The translations under genes and the position numbers were made by a program. A model generated the notes under the pieces. That model was given only the letters and a program-made list of their open reading frames with translations, was not told the DNA's origin and did not search any database. From contig PLME01000005.1 of assembly GCA_003142375.1 (NCBI GenBank), forward strand, positions 63,180 to 114,581: a stretch of DNA of 51,402 bases. Reading direction: 5' to 3'. This document shows positions 34,345 to 41,899 of the stretch, piece by piece (positions within the stretch are counted from its first letter, which is position 1; each line of letters starts with the position of its first letter). Source of the DNA: Dehalococcoidia bacterium. GTDB lineage: Bacteria > Chloroflexota > Dehalococcoidia > GIF9 > UBA5629.

Positions 34345-35640
34345 TTACGCGGCCACCAGGTCCGGCAACGCCATCTGCAGGTCATTGGCCTTGCGGCGCC
34401 CGTTGCGCCCGCCGGAGGCAGGAGATTTGGGGTTGTGATAAATGTAGATTTTGCCCAGGTAGTTTCTGAAGGCCAGCCGTCCTTCGCTGCTGGATAACAA
34501 ATAGTTGGCCTGCAGGGGAACCTTGCCCCCGCCGCCCGGAAGGTCGACCACATAGGTCGGAACGGCCAGGCCGGAGGTGTGGCCCCGCATGCCTTCGATG
34601 ATCTTCATCCCTTTTTCCACGGTGGTGCGCAGGTGTTCCGTGCCTTCCACCTCATCTGCCTGGAAGAGGTAGTAAGGCCTTATCCTGGCTTTGAGCAGGC
34701 CGTGGCAAAGGTCGAGCTGTTTTTCCACGGAGTCGTTGACGCCGGCCAGCAACACCGACTGGTTATTGACCGGGATGCCGTGCCGCAAAATGCGGTCGCA
34801 GGCTGCCAGGGCTTCATCCGTCAGCTCATGAGCATGGTTAAAATGCGTGTTCAGCCAGACTGCCCCGTACTTGGCGAGCATTTCGCAAAGCTCGTCGTCG
34901 ACTCGCTGGGGCATTACCACGGGCACGCGGCTGCCGATGCGGATGATATCTACATGCCCTATTTCACGTATTTTCCGCAGGATATTCTCCAGGTGTTTGG
35001 TGGATAGCGTCAGGGGGTCACCGCCTGAAATGATGACATCCCTGATCCCCGGGTTGCTGCGGATGTAGTCCATCATGCGGTCGATCTGCTCGGGAGACCT
35101 GACCCAGCGGCCGTGCCGCCATTCGCGCTTGCGCGTGCAGTGACGGCAGAACATGGGGCAGATGTCGGTTACGACCAGGAGCACGCGGTCGGGATAGCGG
35201 TGCACCATGCCGGGCAGGACGGAGTCCCTTTCCTCCTCCAGCGGGTCTTCGGATAAGATGCCGGCCAGTGCGATCTCCTCAAAGGCGGGCATGGCCTGCC
35301 TGCGGATGGGATCGCAGGAGTCGTCCTGATTGATTAAGCAGAAATAATAGGGGGTAATCGAGATGGGGAATTTTTCGGTGACCAGTTGCATGTTGATCTG
35401 GTCGCGTATGGATAAAGGTGTTAATTTACACAGGTCTTCAACACTGGTTATGCGGTTGCGGAACTGCCATTTCCAGTCGTTCCACTGTTCGTCTGTTGCA
35501 CTGCTGAAAAACCTTTGCCTGTTCTTCAGCAGGCGCAAGCTTGGAGGCTCTTCTACTTCAATTGAAGGATGGCCTGGAGGTTCCTCTTCTGCAGAGAGAT
35601 CAAATAAGTCCTTTTGTTTTGTCGAAGTCGTTTGCGCCAC
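34345..35640 (-). CDS. Lysine 2,3-aminomutase-type radical SAM enzyme (KamA family)
   Basis: A 431-residue radical SAM/PLP enzyme. The cluster motif is Cys161, Cys165 and Cys168 in 'TDICPMFCRHCTRKREW'. The PLP lysine is Lys373 in 'PGGGGK'. Asp329 ('LFQADEVEG') and Asp366 ('YVVDLPG') have the same spacing to it (44 and 7 residues) as Asp293 and Asp330 of Clostridium lysine 2,3-aminomutase, which hold the lysine side chain. Glutamate-type mutases change these residues, so L-lysine to L-beta-lysine is the likely reaction. The N-terminal 35 residues are an acidic extension. Start is GTG at 35640 after AAGGAGG. Two ATP-grasp ligases and a GNAT follow in the same operon. The promoter at 35714-35742 is nearly consensus. 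Confidence 0.9.
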   Translation of the reverse strand: MAQTTSTKQKDLFDLSAEEEPPGHPSIEVEEPPSLRLLKNRQRFFSSATDEQWNDWKWQFRNRITSVEDLCKLTPLSIRDQINMQLVTEKFPISITPYYFCLINQDDSCDPIRRQAMPAFEEIALAGILSEDPLEEERDSVLPGMVHRYPDRVLLVVTDICPMFCRHCTRKREWRHGRWVRSPEQIDRMMDYIRSNPGIRDVIISGGDPLTLSTKHLENILRKIREIGHVDIIRIGSRVPVVMPQRVDDELCEMLAKYGAVWLNTHFNHAHELTDEALAACDRILRHGIPVNNQSVLLAGVNDSVEKQLDLCHGLLKARIRPYYLFQADEVEGTEHLRTTVEKGMKIIEGMRGHTSGLAVPTYVVDLPGGGGKVPLQANYLLSSSEGRLAFRNYLGKIYIYHNPKSPASGGRNGRRKANDLQMALPDLVAA

Positions 35641-35713
35641 CTTGGGCTGTGCCTCCTTAAATGCTTAAATTTTTTCCTATTTGGTGCAATCGTATTTTTA
35701 TATTCTTTTGTTT

Positions 35714-35742
35714 TTTATAGCATTAATAAAAAAGCATGTCAA
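35714..35742 (-). promoter_or_regulatory. Near-consensus sigma70-type promoter of the aminomutase/ATP-grasp operon
   Basis: On the minus strand a perfect TTGACA (35742-35737), exactly 17 bases, and TATAAA (35719-35714). It predicts a transcript start near 35706. The stretch 35743-35849 is AT-rich with T and A runs, a likely UP element, and holds nothing else. Confidence 0.8.
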
Positions 35743-35849
35743 GTATTTTTGGCAAAAATTTGCAAAAATTTTTCATATTGAAGCTACGATGGATTTTTTG
35801 GGGCGGTTTTCGGCGGCGCTTTGAGCCCTAGAACGTATGCGAAGATATG

Positions 35850-36905
35850 TCAAATTCCCCTGGCCAGCGCGTCGTAAAAAGCGCGCCAGAAGGGGTCGAC
35901 TACAGGGTGCGTCAGCGGGCCGGGCTTGCCGTCCTTAACCAGGATCATCCCCCTCGAAGGCTCGGTCAGTTCTCCTGCGATGGAAGCCTTGATATCCTTT
36001 TTATTCAGTGCTTTTACAATGTCCTGCGCCTTATGCGGGCGGCAGGCGATGATGAGGGTGCCCTCGCTGATCGAGGCGTAAGGATCGATGCCGAAATAGT
36101 TGCATATTTCTTTGACGCCGTCCTCCACAACAATGCTCTCTTTCTCCACCGTAACGCCCAGCCCCGCCGCCTGCGCAATTTCGAAAAGTCCGCCCCAGAT
36201 TCCGCACTCGGTGGCGTCGTGCATGGCGGTCACGCCGTTATCGCGGATCCCCACGCTGACCGCCGTCATGGCATCTTCAACCACAGACATCTTGAAGAAG
36301 ATTTCCTGCGCTTTCCGGCTGAAATCGGCGCCGAACTCTTTTTCGAGAAGTTGGGGGAACATGGTGGAGAATATGCCGGAAGCCTCGATGGCCGGCCCCT
36401 TGGTGATGATGATCTTATCGCCGGGGCGGGCCAGGCCGGGCGTAACGTACCGGTCGAGCTCTCCCGTGCCGACCATGGTCGCTCCTCCCACCATGGGATA
36501 ATGGCAATTCTCGTACCTGCCCGTGTGGCCGGTGACGACCGCGATGCCCAGTTTCCGGCACTCGTTGTGCATGGTTTGCCAGACCGTCTCAAGTTGAGCG
36601 CCGGTCATCTCCATGGGCAAATTCAGGTCGATGGACAGGTAACGGGGCCTCAGCCCGCTGGTGGCCGAATCCGAGGCGATTATATGTATGGCGAACCAGG
36701 CCGCCCGCTCCCAGCCGTATTCGGGAACTATGAAAACCGGGTCGGTGGTGAAGGATACAGCCTTGCCCCCGATTTCGATTATGCCCACATCCACGCCGTT
36801 TTGCGGCCCGACCAGCACGCTTTTATCTGCGGCCCCCAGGAAGGGCAAGATCATCTTCTCGAAAACGTCGGGCGAGATTTTTCCGATCTCAGGCATTTCA
36901 GTCAT
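35850..36905 (-). CDS. PurM/HypE-superfamily (AIR synthase-related) protein under a TPP riboswitch
   Basis: A 351-residue protein with two halves of the PurM fold. The N-terminal half has 'GPQNGVDVGIIEIGGKAVSFTTDPVF' and 'AAWFAIHIIASDSATSGLRPRYLSIDLNLP', where ThiL, HypE and PurM bind ATP and Mg2+. The C-terminal half has 'KIIITKGPAIEASGIFSTMFPQLLEKEFG' and 'NGVTAMHDATECGIWGGLFEIAQAAGLGV'. It is not ThiL: the Asp-rich ThiL signature is missing. A TPP riboswitch with a terminator lies directly upstream, so the gene should be switched off when thiamine pyrophosphate is plentiful. That strongly hints at a kinase or synthase step in thiamine synthesis, salvage or uptake. GGAGG lies before the ATG. 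Another ORF across this gene on the plus strand is a shadow. Confidence 0.85.
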   Translation of the reverse strand: MTEMPEIGKISPDVFEKMILPFLGAADKSVLVGPQNGVDVGIIEIGGKAVSFTTDPVFIVPEYGWERAAWFAIHIIASDSATSGLRPRYLSIDLNLPMEMTGAQLETVWQTMHNECRKLGIAVVTGHTGRYENCHYPMVGGATMVGTGELDRYVTPGLARPGDKIIITKGPAIEASGIFSTMFPQLLEKEFGADFSRKAQEIFFKMSVVEDAMTAVSVGIRDNGVTAMHDATECGIWGGLFEIAQAAGLGVTVEKESIVVEDGVKEICNYFGIDPYASISEGTLIIACRPHKAQDIVKALNKKDIKASIAGELTEPSRGMILVKDGKPGPLTHPVVDPFWRAFYDALARGI

Positions 36906-36932
36906 GATGTTAACCTCCGTCCGTAATCCGCT

Positions 36933-36966
36933 AATAAAAAAATAACCAGAAGCTGGAACTTCTGGT
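36933..36966 (-). terminator. Riboswitch-controlled rho-independent terminator
   Basis: Arms ACCAGAAG (36966-36959, read on the minus strand) and CTTCTGGT (36952-36945) with a 6-base loop, then TATTTTTTTATT. It lies between the TPP aptamer and the coding start at 36905. GGTTAT at its 3' edge is complementary to ATAACC inside the aptamer, so an alternative antiterminator pairing is possible; that pairing is inference. Confidence 0.9.
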
Positions 36967-36970
36967 CTAT

Positions 36971-37055
36971 AACTTCCCTACGCTCGCATTATCGAGATCA
37001 GGTTATAAGGGTCGCCCCGATATCAGCGGGACTCTCAGCTTTCCAGCTCCCCTAG
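36971..37055 (-). promoter_or_regulatory. TPP riboswitch (THI element) aptamer
   Basis: Read on the minus strand, the conserved blocks occur in order: GGGGAGC (37052-37046), CTGAGA (37038-37033), a CGGGGCGACCC arm, ACCTGATC (37002-36995 region), GATAATGCGAGCG and GTAGGGAAG (36981-36973). These are the pyrimidine- and pyrophosphate-binding elements of the thiamine pyrophosphate riboswitch. The downstream terminator fits control by attenuation. The region 37056-37221 between the aptamer and the divergent TPR gene should hold both promoters; a TATAAT-like box for the TPR gene is seen near 37186. Confidence 0.95.
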
Positions 37056-37221
37056 TAAATATTCAATTGCCACCAAATTTATCAGGAAACGCTTGGTAGA
37101 GTCAAGCGAAAAATCCGTTTTTCTTATGAAGCTCACAAATGATACCACAGCATGACATATTTTCACTGACACGCTGTTTACACATATAATATAGGCGAAT
37201 TTAACTGACAGATCATTATCC

Positions 37222-37971
37222 ATGAAATTAAAAAATACCGTGGCGATTACTTGTTTTGCGGCTATTTCTATGATGGCAAGCCTGCTGGCAGCCTGCGCCG
37301 CTGCGCCGGGACAGCCGGCGGCACCGGCAGGTCAGGCCGCTCCCAACCCTGCCCAGGGGCAGAATACCCCAGGCAATGGGGAAACACAGGCCGACCAGGC
37401 CGCCGCCAATAACTACGCTTCGGTTTTAAATTCAGACGCTTACGACCAGGCCATAGCGGCGGGGCGCTCCGCACTGGCCGCTTCTCCTACGGAGGCCGTG
37501 AGGGAAAAACTGGCCGATGTCTATATAGCCCGCGCCTGGTTTTACTGGGAAAGGAGGTTGAACCCCTACGCCCTGAGCGATCTCTCCAGCGCCGTTCAAG
37601 TCGCCCCGGCCTATTACAAAGTCTATTATGAGCTGGGACGTTTTCACAACGACCAGTGGCAGTTCAGCCTGGGCATCCTGGACCTCAACAAAGCGCTCTC
37701 GCTGATGGCCAATTTTGCCCCGGCCTACAGCGAGCGGGCATACTCTTACTACAAGAACCAGAAATACGACCAGTCCCTGGCCGACGCCGATAAGGCCATC
37801 GGGCTCGATCCGACTCAGGCAGCCTTTTATTATAACCGCAGCCTGGCCTATCGCGGCCTGAAGAATAACGACCTGGCCGTTGCCGATCTACAAACGGTGA
37901 TCAAGATTTCAAACGATGATAAGCTCACTGATAAAGCGAAGGCTGACCTTAAGACCTTGAGCCCCAAATAA
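37222..37971 (+). CDS. TPR-repeat lipoprotein
   Basis: A 249-residue exported lipoprotein; the signal helix ends in the lipobox 'LLAAC' (Cys25). A low-complexity linker rich in Ala, Pro, Gln and Gly follows (about 26-65), then TPR-like helix pairs: 'SVLNSDAYDQAIAAGRSALAASP', 'YYKVYYELGRFHNDQWQFSLGILDLNKALSL', 'APAYSERAYSYYKNQKYDQSLADADKAIGLDP' and 'AAFYYNRSLAYRGLKNNDLAVADLQTVI'. TPRs mediate protein-protein contact; here on the outside of the membrane. No Shine-Dalgarno site is clear. It is divergent from the TPP-riboswitch gene and convergent with the ABC export operon. Confidence 0.88.
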   Translation: MKLKNTVAITCFAAISMMASLLAACAAAPGQPAAPAGQAAPNPAQGQNTPGNGETQADQAAANNYASVLNSDAYDQAIAAGRSALAASPTEAVREKLADVYIARAWFYWERRLNPYALSDLSSAVQVAPAYYKVYYELGRFHNDQWQFSLGILDLNKALSLMANFAPAYSERAYSYYKNQKYDQSLADADKAIGLDPTQAAFYYNRSLAYRGLKNNDLAVADLQTVIKISNDDKLTDKAKADLKTLSPK

Positions 37972-37990
37972 TATCCTAACCCATAAACAG

Positions 37991-38086
37991 GTCATTGCGA
38001 GCGGAGCGTGGCAATCCTTTGATCGAAGGCGTGAGGCCGGCCCCAAGGCCATGAGATTGCTTCGTCACTGCGTTCCTCGCAATGAC
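37991..38086. repeat. Dispersed palindromic repeat, copy 1
   Basis: Starts GTCATTGCGAG (37991-38001) and ends with its reverse complement CTCGCAATGAC (38076-38086). The interior has TGGCAATCCTTTGATCGAAG, also found in the copies at 44.3 and 48.3 kb. It looks like a small non-coding palindromic element (REP/MITE-like) between convergent genes. The stretch 38087-38154 holds nothing else clear. Confidence 0.75.
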
Positions 38087-38154
38087 GTTTGTATTTTGGG
38101 TTTTGAATTTGTATGGGATTTAGGAATTAGAGTTTAGAATTTAATCTTTACTCT

Positions 38155-39360
38155 TTACTCATGTCTGAGTGACTCTATGGGGTCCAGCTGTGCAGCCCTG
38201 AAAGCGGGGTAAGTGCCGGAGAGCAGGCCCGTGCCGATCGATACTCCCAGTGCGATAATGACGATGCTTGCCGATATCTCGGGCACAATCGTAGTGGTGC
38301 CTAGCTGGATGTGTCCCATGGCCATAGCACCGGCCACGGCCAGCGCCAGGCCGACCAGGCCCCCCGTCAGGCTCAAGGCAGCCGCCTCTATGAGGAACTG
38401 CAGCAGTATATCGCGGCGCTTGGCGCCGATGGCTTTGCGTATTCCGATCTCGCGTGTGCGTTCGGTGACCGAGACCAGCATGATGTTCATAATGCCGATG
38501 CCGCCCACGATAAGCGATATGGCGCCGACGGCGCCCATGAAGAGCGAGAAAGCTGCCAGGGTGGATTGCATGCTGCTGAGTGTCTCACGCATGTCCCGGA
38601 TAGTGAAATCGGATGACGCACCCGGCCTGATGAAGTGCCGGGCGTTCAAAATGGAGGTTATCTCTGCAATGGCATTGTCCACCTGATCGGGGCTCACGGC
38701 CTTGACTGCGATCGATTGCACGTTAGTACCGCCCACCAGTTTGGACTGCATGGTGCTCAGCGGCATTAATATATAACCATCACCGGTCATGCCGCCCAGC
38801 TTCTGGATAGTGCCGATAACCTGGTATTTCTGACCGGAAACGCGGACGCTCTGGCCGACCGGGCTCTGGCCGGCGAACAGATCCTGCTCCGTCTGCCAGC
38901 CCAGCACCACCACGCTGGCCCTGTTGGCCACATCCTGGTCGGTTATGAACCTCCCCATGTCTATGTTATAAGTTTTGATCTGGGTTATAACCGGCAGTAT
39001 GCCCGTGGCCGGCACATTGGCGCTGTTATTCCCGTTCTGCACGGTTACACCCTTGTTAATTGTCGGGGATACTATACCTATGGAAGGGGCAAGGGTCTTA
39101 TCGGTCAGAGCGTTGGCATCGTCCAGCGTAAGAGGACGCACGGTCGTCAGGGTCTTATCGCTGGAAGTCGAAACGTAGAGCGCGCTGGCGCCAAGGTTAT
39201 TAAACATAGTGGTAATGCTGGTCTGAAACCCCTGGCCCAGTGCTACCAGCAGCACCACGGCGCAGACGCCGATGACCATGCCCAGCATGGTTAGCGACGA
39301 GCGCATTTTGTTGGCAAAGATAGAGTTTAGCGCCGTCCGGATGCTTTCCCAGATGCTCAT
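38155..39360 (-). CDS. MacB-type ABC transporter permease (FtsX family)
   Basis: A 401-residue membrane protein with MacB topology. TM1 is at about 20-45 ('RSSLTMLGMVIGVCAVVLLVALGQG'), then an extracytoplasmic MacB_PCD domain (about 46-265), then three helices from about 270 on, including 'SLIVGGIGIMNIMLVSVTERTREIGIRKAIGAKRRDIL', the FtsX hallmark. It ends 'YPAFRAAQLDPIESLRHE'. It couples to the ATPase encoded just upstream, with a 4-base overlap. MacB-type transporters do not pump across the bilayer; they drive an adaptor on the outside. Last gene of the export operon. Confidence 0.93.
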   Translation of the reverse strand: MSIWESIRTALNSIFANKMRSSLTMLGMVIGVCAVVLLVALGQGFQTSITTMFNNLGASALYVSTSSDKTLTTVRPLTLDDANALTDKTLAPSIGIVSPTINKGVTVQNGNNSANVPATGILPVITQIKTYNIDMGRFITDQDVANRASVVVLGWQTEQDLFAGQSPVGQSVRVSGQKYQVIGTIQKLGGMTGDGYILMPLSTMQSKLVGGTNVQSIAVKAVSPDQVDNAIAEITSILNARHFIRPGASSDFTIRDMRETLSSMQSTLAAFSLFMGAVGAISLIVGGIGIMNIMLVSVTERTREIGIRKAIGAKRRDILLQFLIEAAALSLTGGLVGLALAVAGAMAMGHIQLGTTTIVPEISASIVIIALGVSIGTGLLSGTYPAFRAAQLDPIESLRHE

Positions 39361-40031
39361 CTAACCTTATCCTCTGTAATTTTACCGTCCCTCACGTGGA
39401 TGGTCCTTTGAGTATAGGCCGCTATATCTTCCTCGTGGGTTACGATAACGACCGTGATGCCTTTTTTATTGAGGTCCGTCAGCAGGGTCATAATGCTGTG
39501 GCTGGTAGTAGTATCGAGATTGCCCGTAGGCTCATCGGCCAGTATCACGACCGGATCGTTTATCAGGGCGCGGGCTATGGCCACCCGTTGCTTCTCACCG
39601 CCCGACATTTCAGGAGGGAGGTGACGTGCCCTGTTGGAAATCCCGACCGCTTCCAGCGCCTTCCTGGCACGCTCGTGCCTGTGGTCCTGTCCCGAGTAGA
39701 TCAGCGGCAGCTCCACATTGGCCAGGGCATCTATCTTGGGCAGCAGATTGTAGGACTGGAAGACGAAGCCCAGCTTCTTGTTCCTGACCCTGGCGAGCTG
39801 ATCATCGGAAAGCTTGGATACATCGTCGCCGTCCAGCAGGTAGGTGCCGGAGCTCGGCCTGTCCAGGCAGCCCAGGATGTTCATCATGGTCGACTTGCCG
39901 GAGCCGGAGGGCCCCATAATGGAGACCATCTCGCCCGCTTCGCAGCTGAAGGATACATCGTCCAGGCCTGTGACCTTTACTTCACCCAGGTCATAGATCT
40001 TGCTCAAATTTTGCAGCTCTATCATTTTCAT
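39357..40031 (-). CDS. ABC transporter ATPase (MacB/LolD type)
   Basis: A 224-residue nucleotide-binding protein. Walker A is GPSGSGKS (40-47), the Q-loop is in '[28 protein letters not shown]', the signature is '[15 protein letters not shown]', Walker B with catalytic Glu is '[14 protein letters not shown]', and the H-loop is '[12 protein letters not shown]'. The form is that of the LolD/MacB group that works with FtsX-like permeases. It overlaps the permease start by 4 bases and follows the adaptor gene by about 50 bases. It drives the export complex from the cytoplasm. Confidence 0.95.
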   Translation of the reverse strand: MKMIELQNLSKIYDLGEVKVTGLDDVSFSCEAGEMVSIMGPSGSGKSTMMNILGCLDRPSSGTYLLDGDDVSKLSDDQLARVRNKKLGFVFQSYNLLPKIDALANVELPLIYSGQDHRHERARKALEAVGISNRARHLPPEMSGGEKQRVAIARALINDPVVILADEPTGNLDTTTSHSIMTLLTDLNKKGITVVIVTHEEDIAAYTQRTIHVRDGKITEDKVR

Positions 40032-40082
40032 GGCAGTAATATTTTAGTACACTCGAATTATTTTTCTAAACCGGCGGAGCCT

Positions 40083-41873
40083 CTAGTTCCCGCCTCCCCT
40101 GCCACCGCCGCCGCCTCCGCCACCACCATATCCGCCGCCGCCCCCGGGAACGCGCGGCATGCCGCCCAATCCGGGCAGTCCTCCGCCGCCCGGCCGTCCG
40201 GTAGCCACCGGAGGCGTTACGGCGTTGGCGCTGGCAGGCATGACCTTATCACCTTCCTGCAGGCCCGACAACACTTCAGCGTACTGGAAGTTCTGCTTGC
40301 CCAGGGTGACCGGCCTGTAGACCGCCTTGCCCGTAGCATTATCAACCAGGGCCACGTAGGGCGCTTCAGTCGATGTGTAGGAAATGGCCGGCACGGGCAG
40401 CAGCAGCGCGTCGGCATTGCTGTAGGTCTTGATGGTGGCCGTGGCGCTCATGCCTCCCTTAAGCTCGGGCGCAGGCTTGTCGAGCTGGATTTTCACAGCG
40501 AATTTTACAACGGTGGTGGAAGTACTGGACGAGTAGGGAGAGATAAAAATTATCGTGCCCGGGAATACCTTGCCCGGCACTGAATCCACGGTTATATCGG
40601 CATGCTGCCCCTTCTGTATATTCATGATGTCGATCTCATCGATAAGCCCGTCGAACTCAATGGTATTGGTATCTACCAGTTGAACTGCGGGCCGTGAGGC
40701 GAAATCTATGGCCGACAGGACTGCATCGATTTTAAGGTTAACCGACGTGATGACGCCGTCCGAAGGGGCCAGGATGACCGTGTTCATAATTTGCTGTTTG
40801 GCCTGCCGCAGGGCGATCTGGTTGGCCTGTAGCTGCAGGTTGTATGCCTGGAGCGTCTTCCAGTTAAACCCATCCCAGCTGAAGAACAGCTTCTGGTTGT
40901 CCAGCATGTCGCTGCCGACGGACACGCTCTGCCGGGCGATGAACAGCTTCTTGGTTATCTCCACCGGGTCTGTTCCATTGTCTGCCAGGTATTTATCGAG
41001 CTCCTCCAGCCTGCGCTGCGCCAGCAGCAGGAAGTCGCGGCTGGTGGGTGTATCCGTATAGGTGAAGGCGGCCTTGTCGTGCAGGTAGACCGTGCTCTTG
41101 ACCAGGTCGTAGCCGGTCAGCATCTCCTGCCGGGCCAGCGGAAGCTCGTTGTCGAGGTCGCTGTATTTGCCATACATGAAAAGCGTGGATATATTCAGCA
41201 GCCTGGCCTGGTACTGTTTCAGGTAAGCGATAACCTTCTTATCATTGGCGGCGGTGGTGGCCGTGGGGTTTAAATTATTATTGCCGAAATAAGGTGAAGT
41301 GGATGGCATGCCGGCGTATTGCTGGCTGTTGATGCGCGAGGCTATCAGGTCCCAGCAGACGTCGATATCGAAATAGGTCTGGGCGAGCTGGTAGCCGGCG
41401 TCCTTGTAGTCTCCCTGCTGATAATAGGCCAGGCAGCTATCCATGTCCTTCTGCGCTTCCTCGAAGATGATCTGCGCGCTCATATCGGGGTAGCTGTAGG
41501 GAACTACCACGTTGCAGTTGACGGTGCCGTTGGGAGCGTTCTGGGTATTGATGGTGTTTTGCAGGTTGTAAAGGGCCGTCTCAACGCCGTTTACCTGGCT
41601 GGAATCGTCCAGGAAGGCCAGCATGGCCCCAGCATGTACCTGGTCGCCCTCGTTCACCAGTATATTATTGATAATGCCGTTGGTGCCGAAGGCCAGGTTA
41701 TAGGTATTGGGCGTGTTGAGGTTGCCGTCGGACGATACGACGATGTCGAATGTACCTTTCTTGATATCGTAGATTGTGCTCGTTCGATTCTCAGAGCTTT
41801 TATTGCAGCCGCCCAGGAGGATGGCCGCCAGGGCCAGCCCCGTTAGGATTATGGTTATTATCTTTATTTTCAT
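40083..41873 (-). CDS. MacA/HlyD-like adaptor lipoprotein (596 aa)
   Basis: A 596-residue membrane-fusion-type protein with lipobox 'LLGGC' (Cys23). A barrel-sandwich (biotinyl-lipoyl-like) half comes first ('NTYNLAFGTNGIINNILVNEGDQVHAGAMLAFLDD'), a long helical segment spans about 110-345, then the other half ('LAPSDGVITSVNLKIDAVLSA') and a beta-barrel domain ('DEIDIMNIQKGQHADITVDSVPGKVFPGTIIFISPY'). The C-terminus is a glycine tail with a long Gly-Tyr-Arg run. Homologous to the adaptor encoded upstream. Both feed the MacB-type ATPase and permease. In a Gram-positive-type cell such an adaptor would sit on the outer face of the membrane and bind the substrate or cell wall. Confidence 0.88.
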   Translation of the reverse strand: MKIKIITIILTGLALAAILLGGCNKSSENRTSTIYDIKKGTFDIVVSSDGNLNTPNTYNLAFGTNGIINNILVNEGDQVHAGAMLAFLDDSSQVNGVETALYNLQNTINTQNAPNGTVNCNVVVPYSYPDMSAQIIFEEAQKDMDSCLAYYQQGDYKDAGYQLAQTYFDIDVCWDLIASRINSQQYAGMPSTSPYFGNNNLNPTATTAANDKKVIAYLKQYQARLLNISTLFMYGKYSDLDNELPLARQEMLTGYDLVKSTVYLHDKAAFTYTDTPTSRDFLLLAQRRLEELDKYLADNGTDPVEITKKLFIARQSVSVGSDMLDNQKLFFSWDGFNWKTLQAYNLQLQANQIALRQAKQQIMNTVILAPSDGVITSVNLKIDAVLSAIDFASRPAVQLVDTNTIEFDGLIDEIDIMNIQKGQHADITVDSVPGKVFPGTIIFISPYSSSTSTTVVKFAVKIQLDKPAPELKGGMSATATIKTYSNADALLLPVPAISYTSTEAPYVALVDNATGKAVYRPVTLGKQNFQYAEVLSGLQEGDKVMPASANAVTPPVATGRPGGGGLPGLGGMPRVPGGGGGYGGGGGGGGGRGGGN

Positions 41874-41899
41874 TTCATATTACCCTGTTGTCTCACGCT

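Noticed and set aside
29525-35640. The 5'-nucleotidase-like gene as a fifth pathway gene of the beta-lysine operon
   Set aside because: It is exported and 42 bases away with its own good ribosome binding site; co-transcription is possible, but a pathway role is not supported.
35847-36926. 359-residue open frame on the plus strand
   Set aside because: It lies exactly opposite the PurM-like gene, which has clear family motifs, a ribosome binding site and a riboswitch; the plus-strand protein has no recognisable fold and is a high-GC shadow.
39396-40583. 395-residue open frame on the plus strand
   Set aside because: It runs opposite the ABC ATPase and the adaptor, both certain from motifs; the translated product is low-complexity and unlike known proteins.
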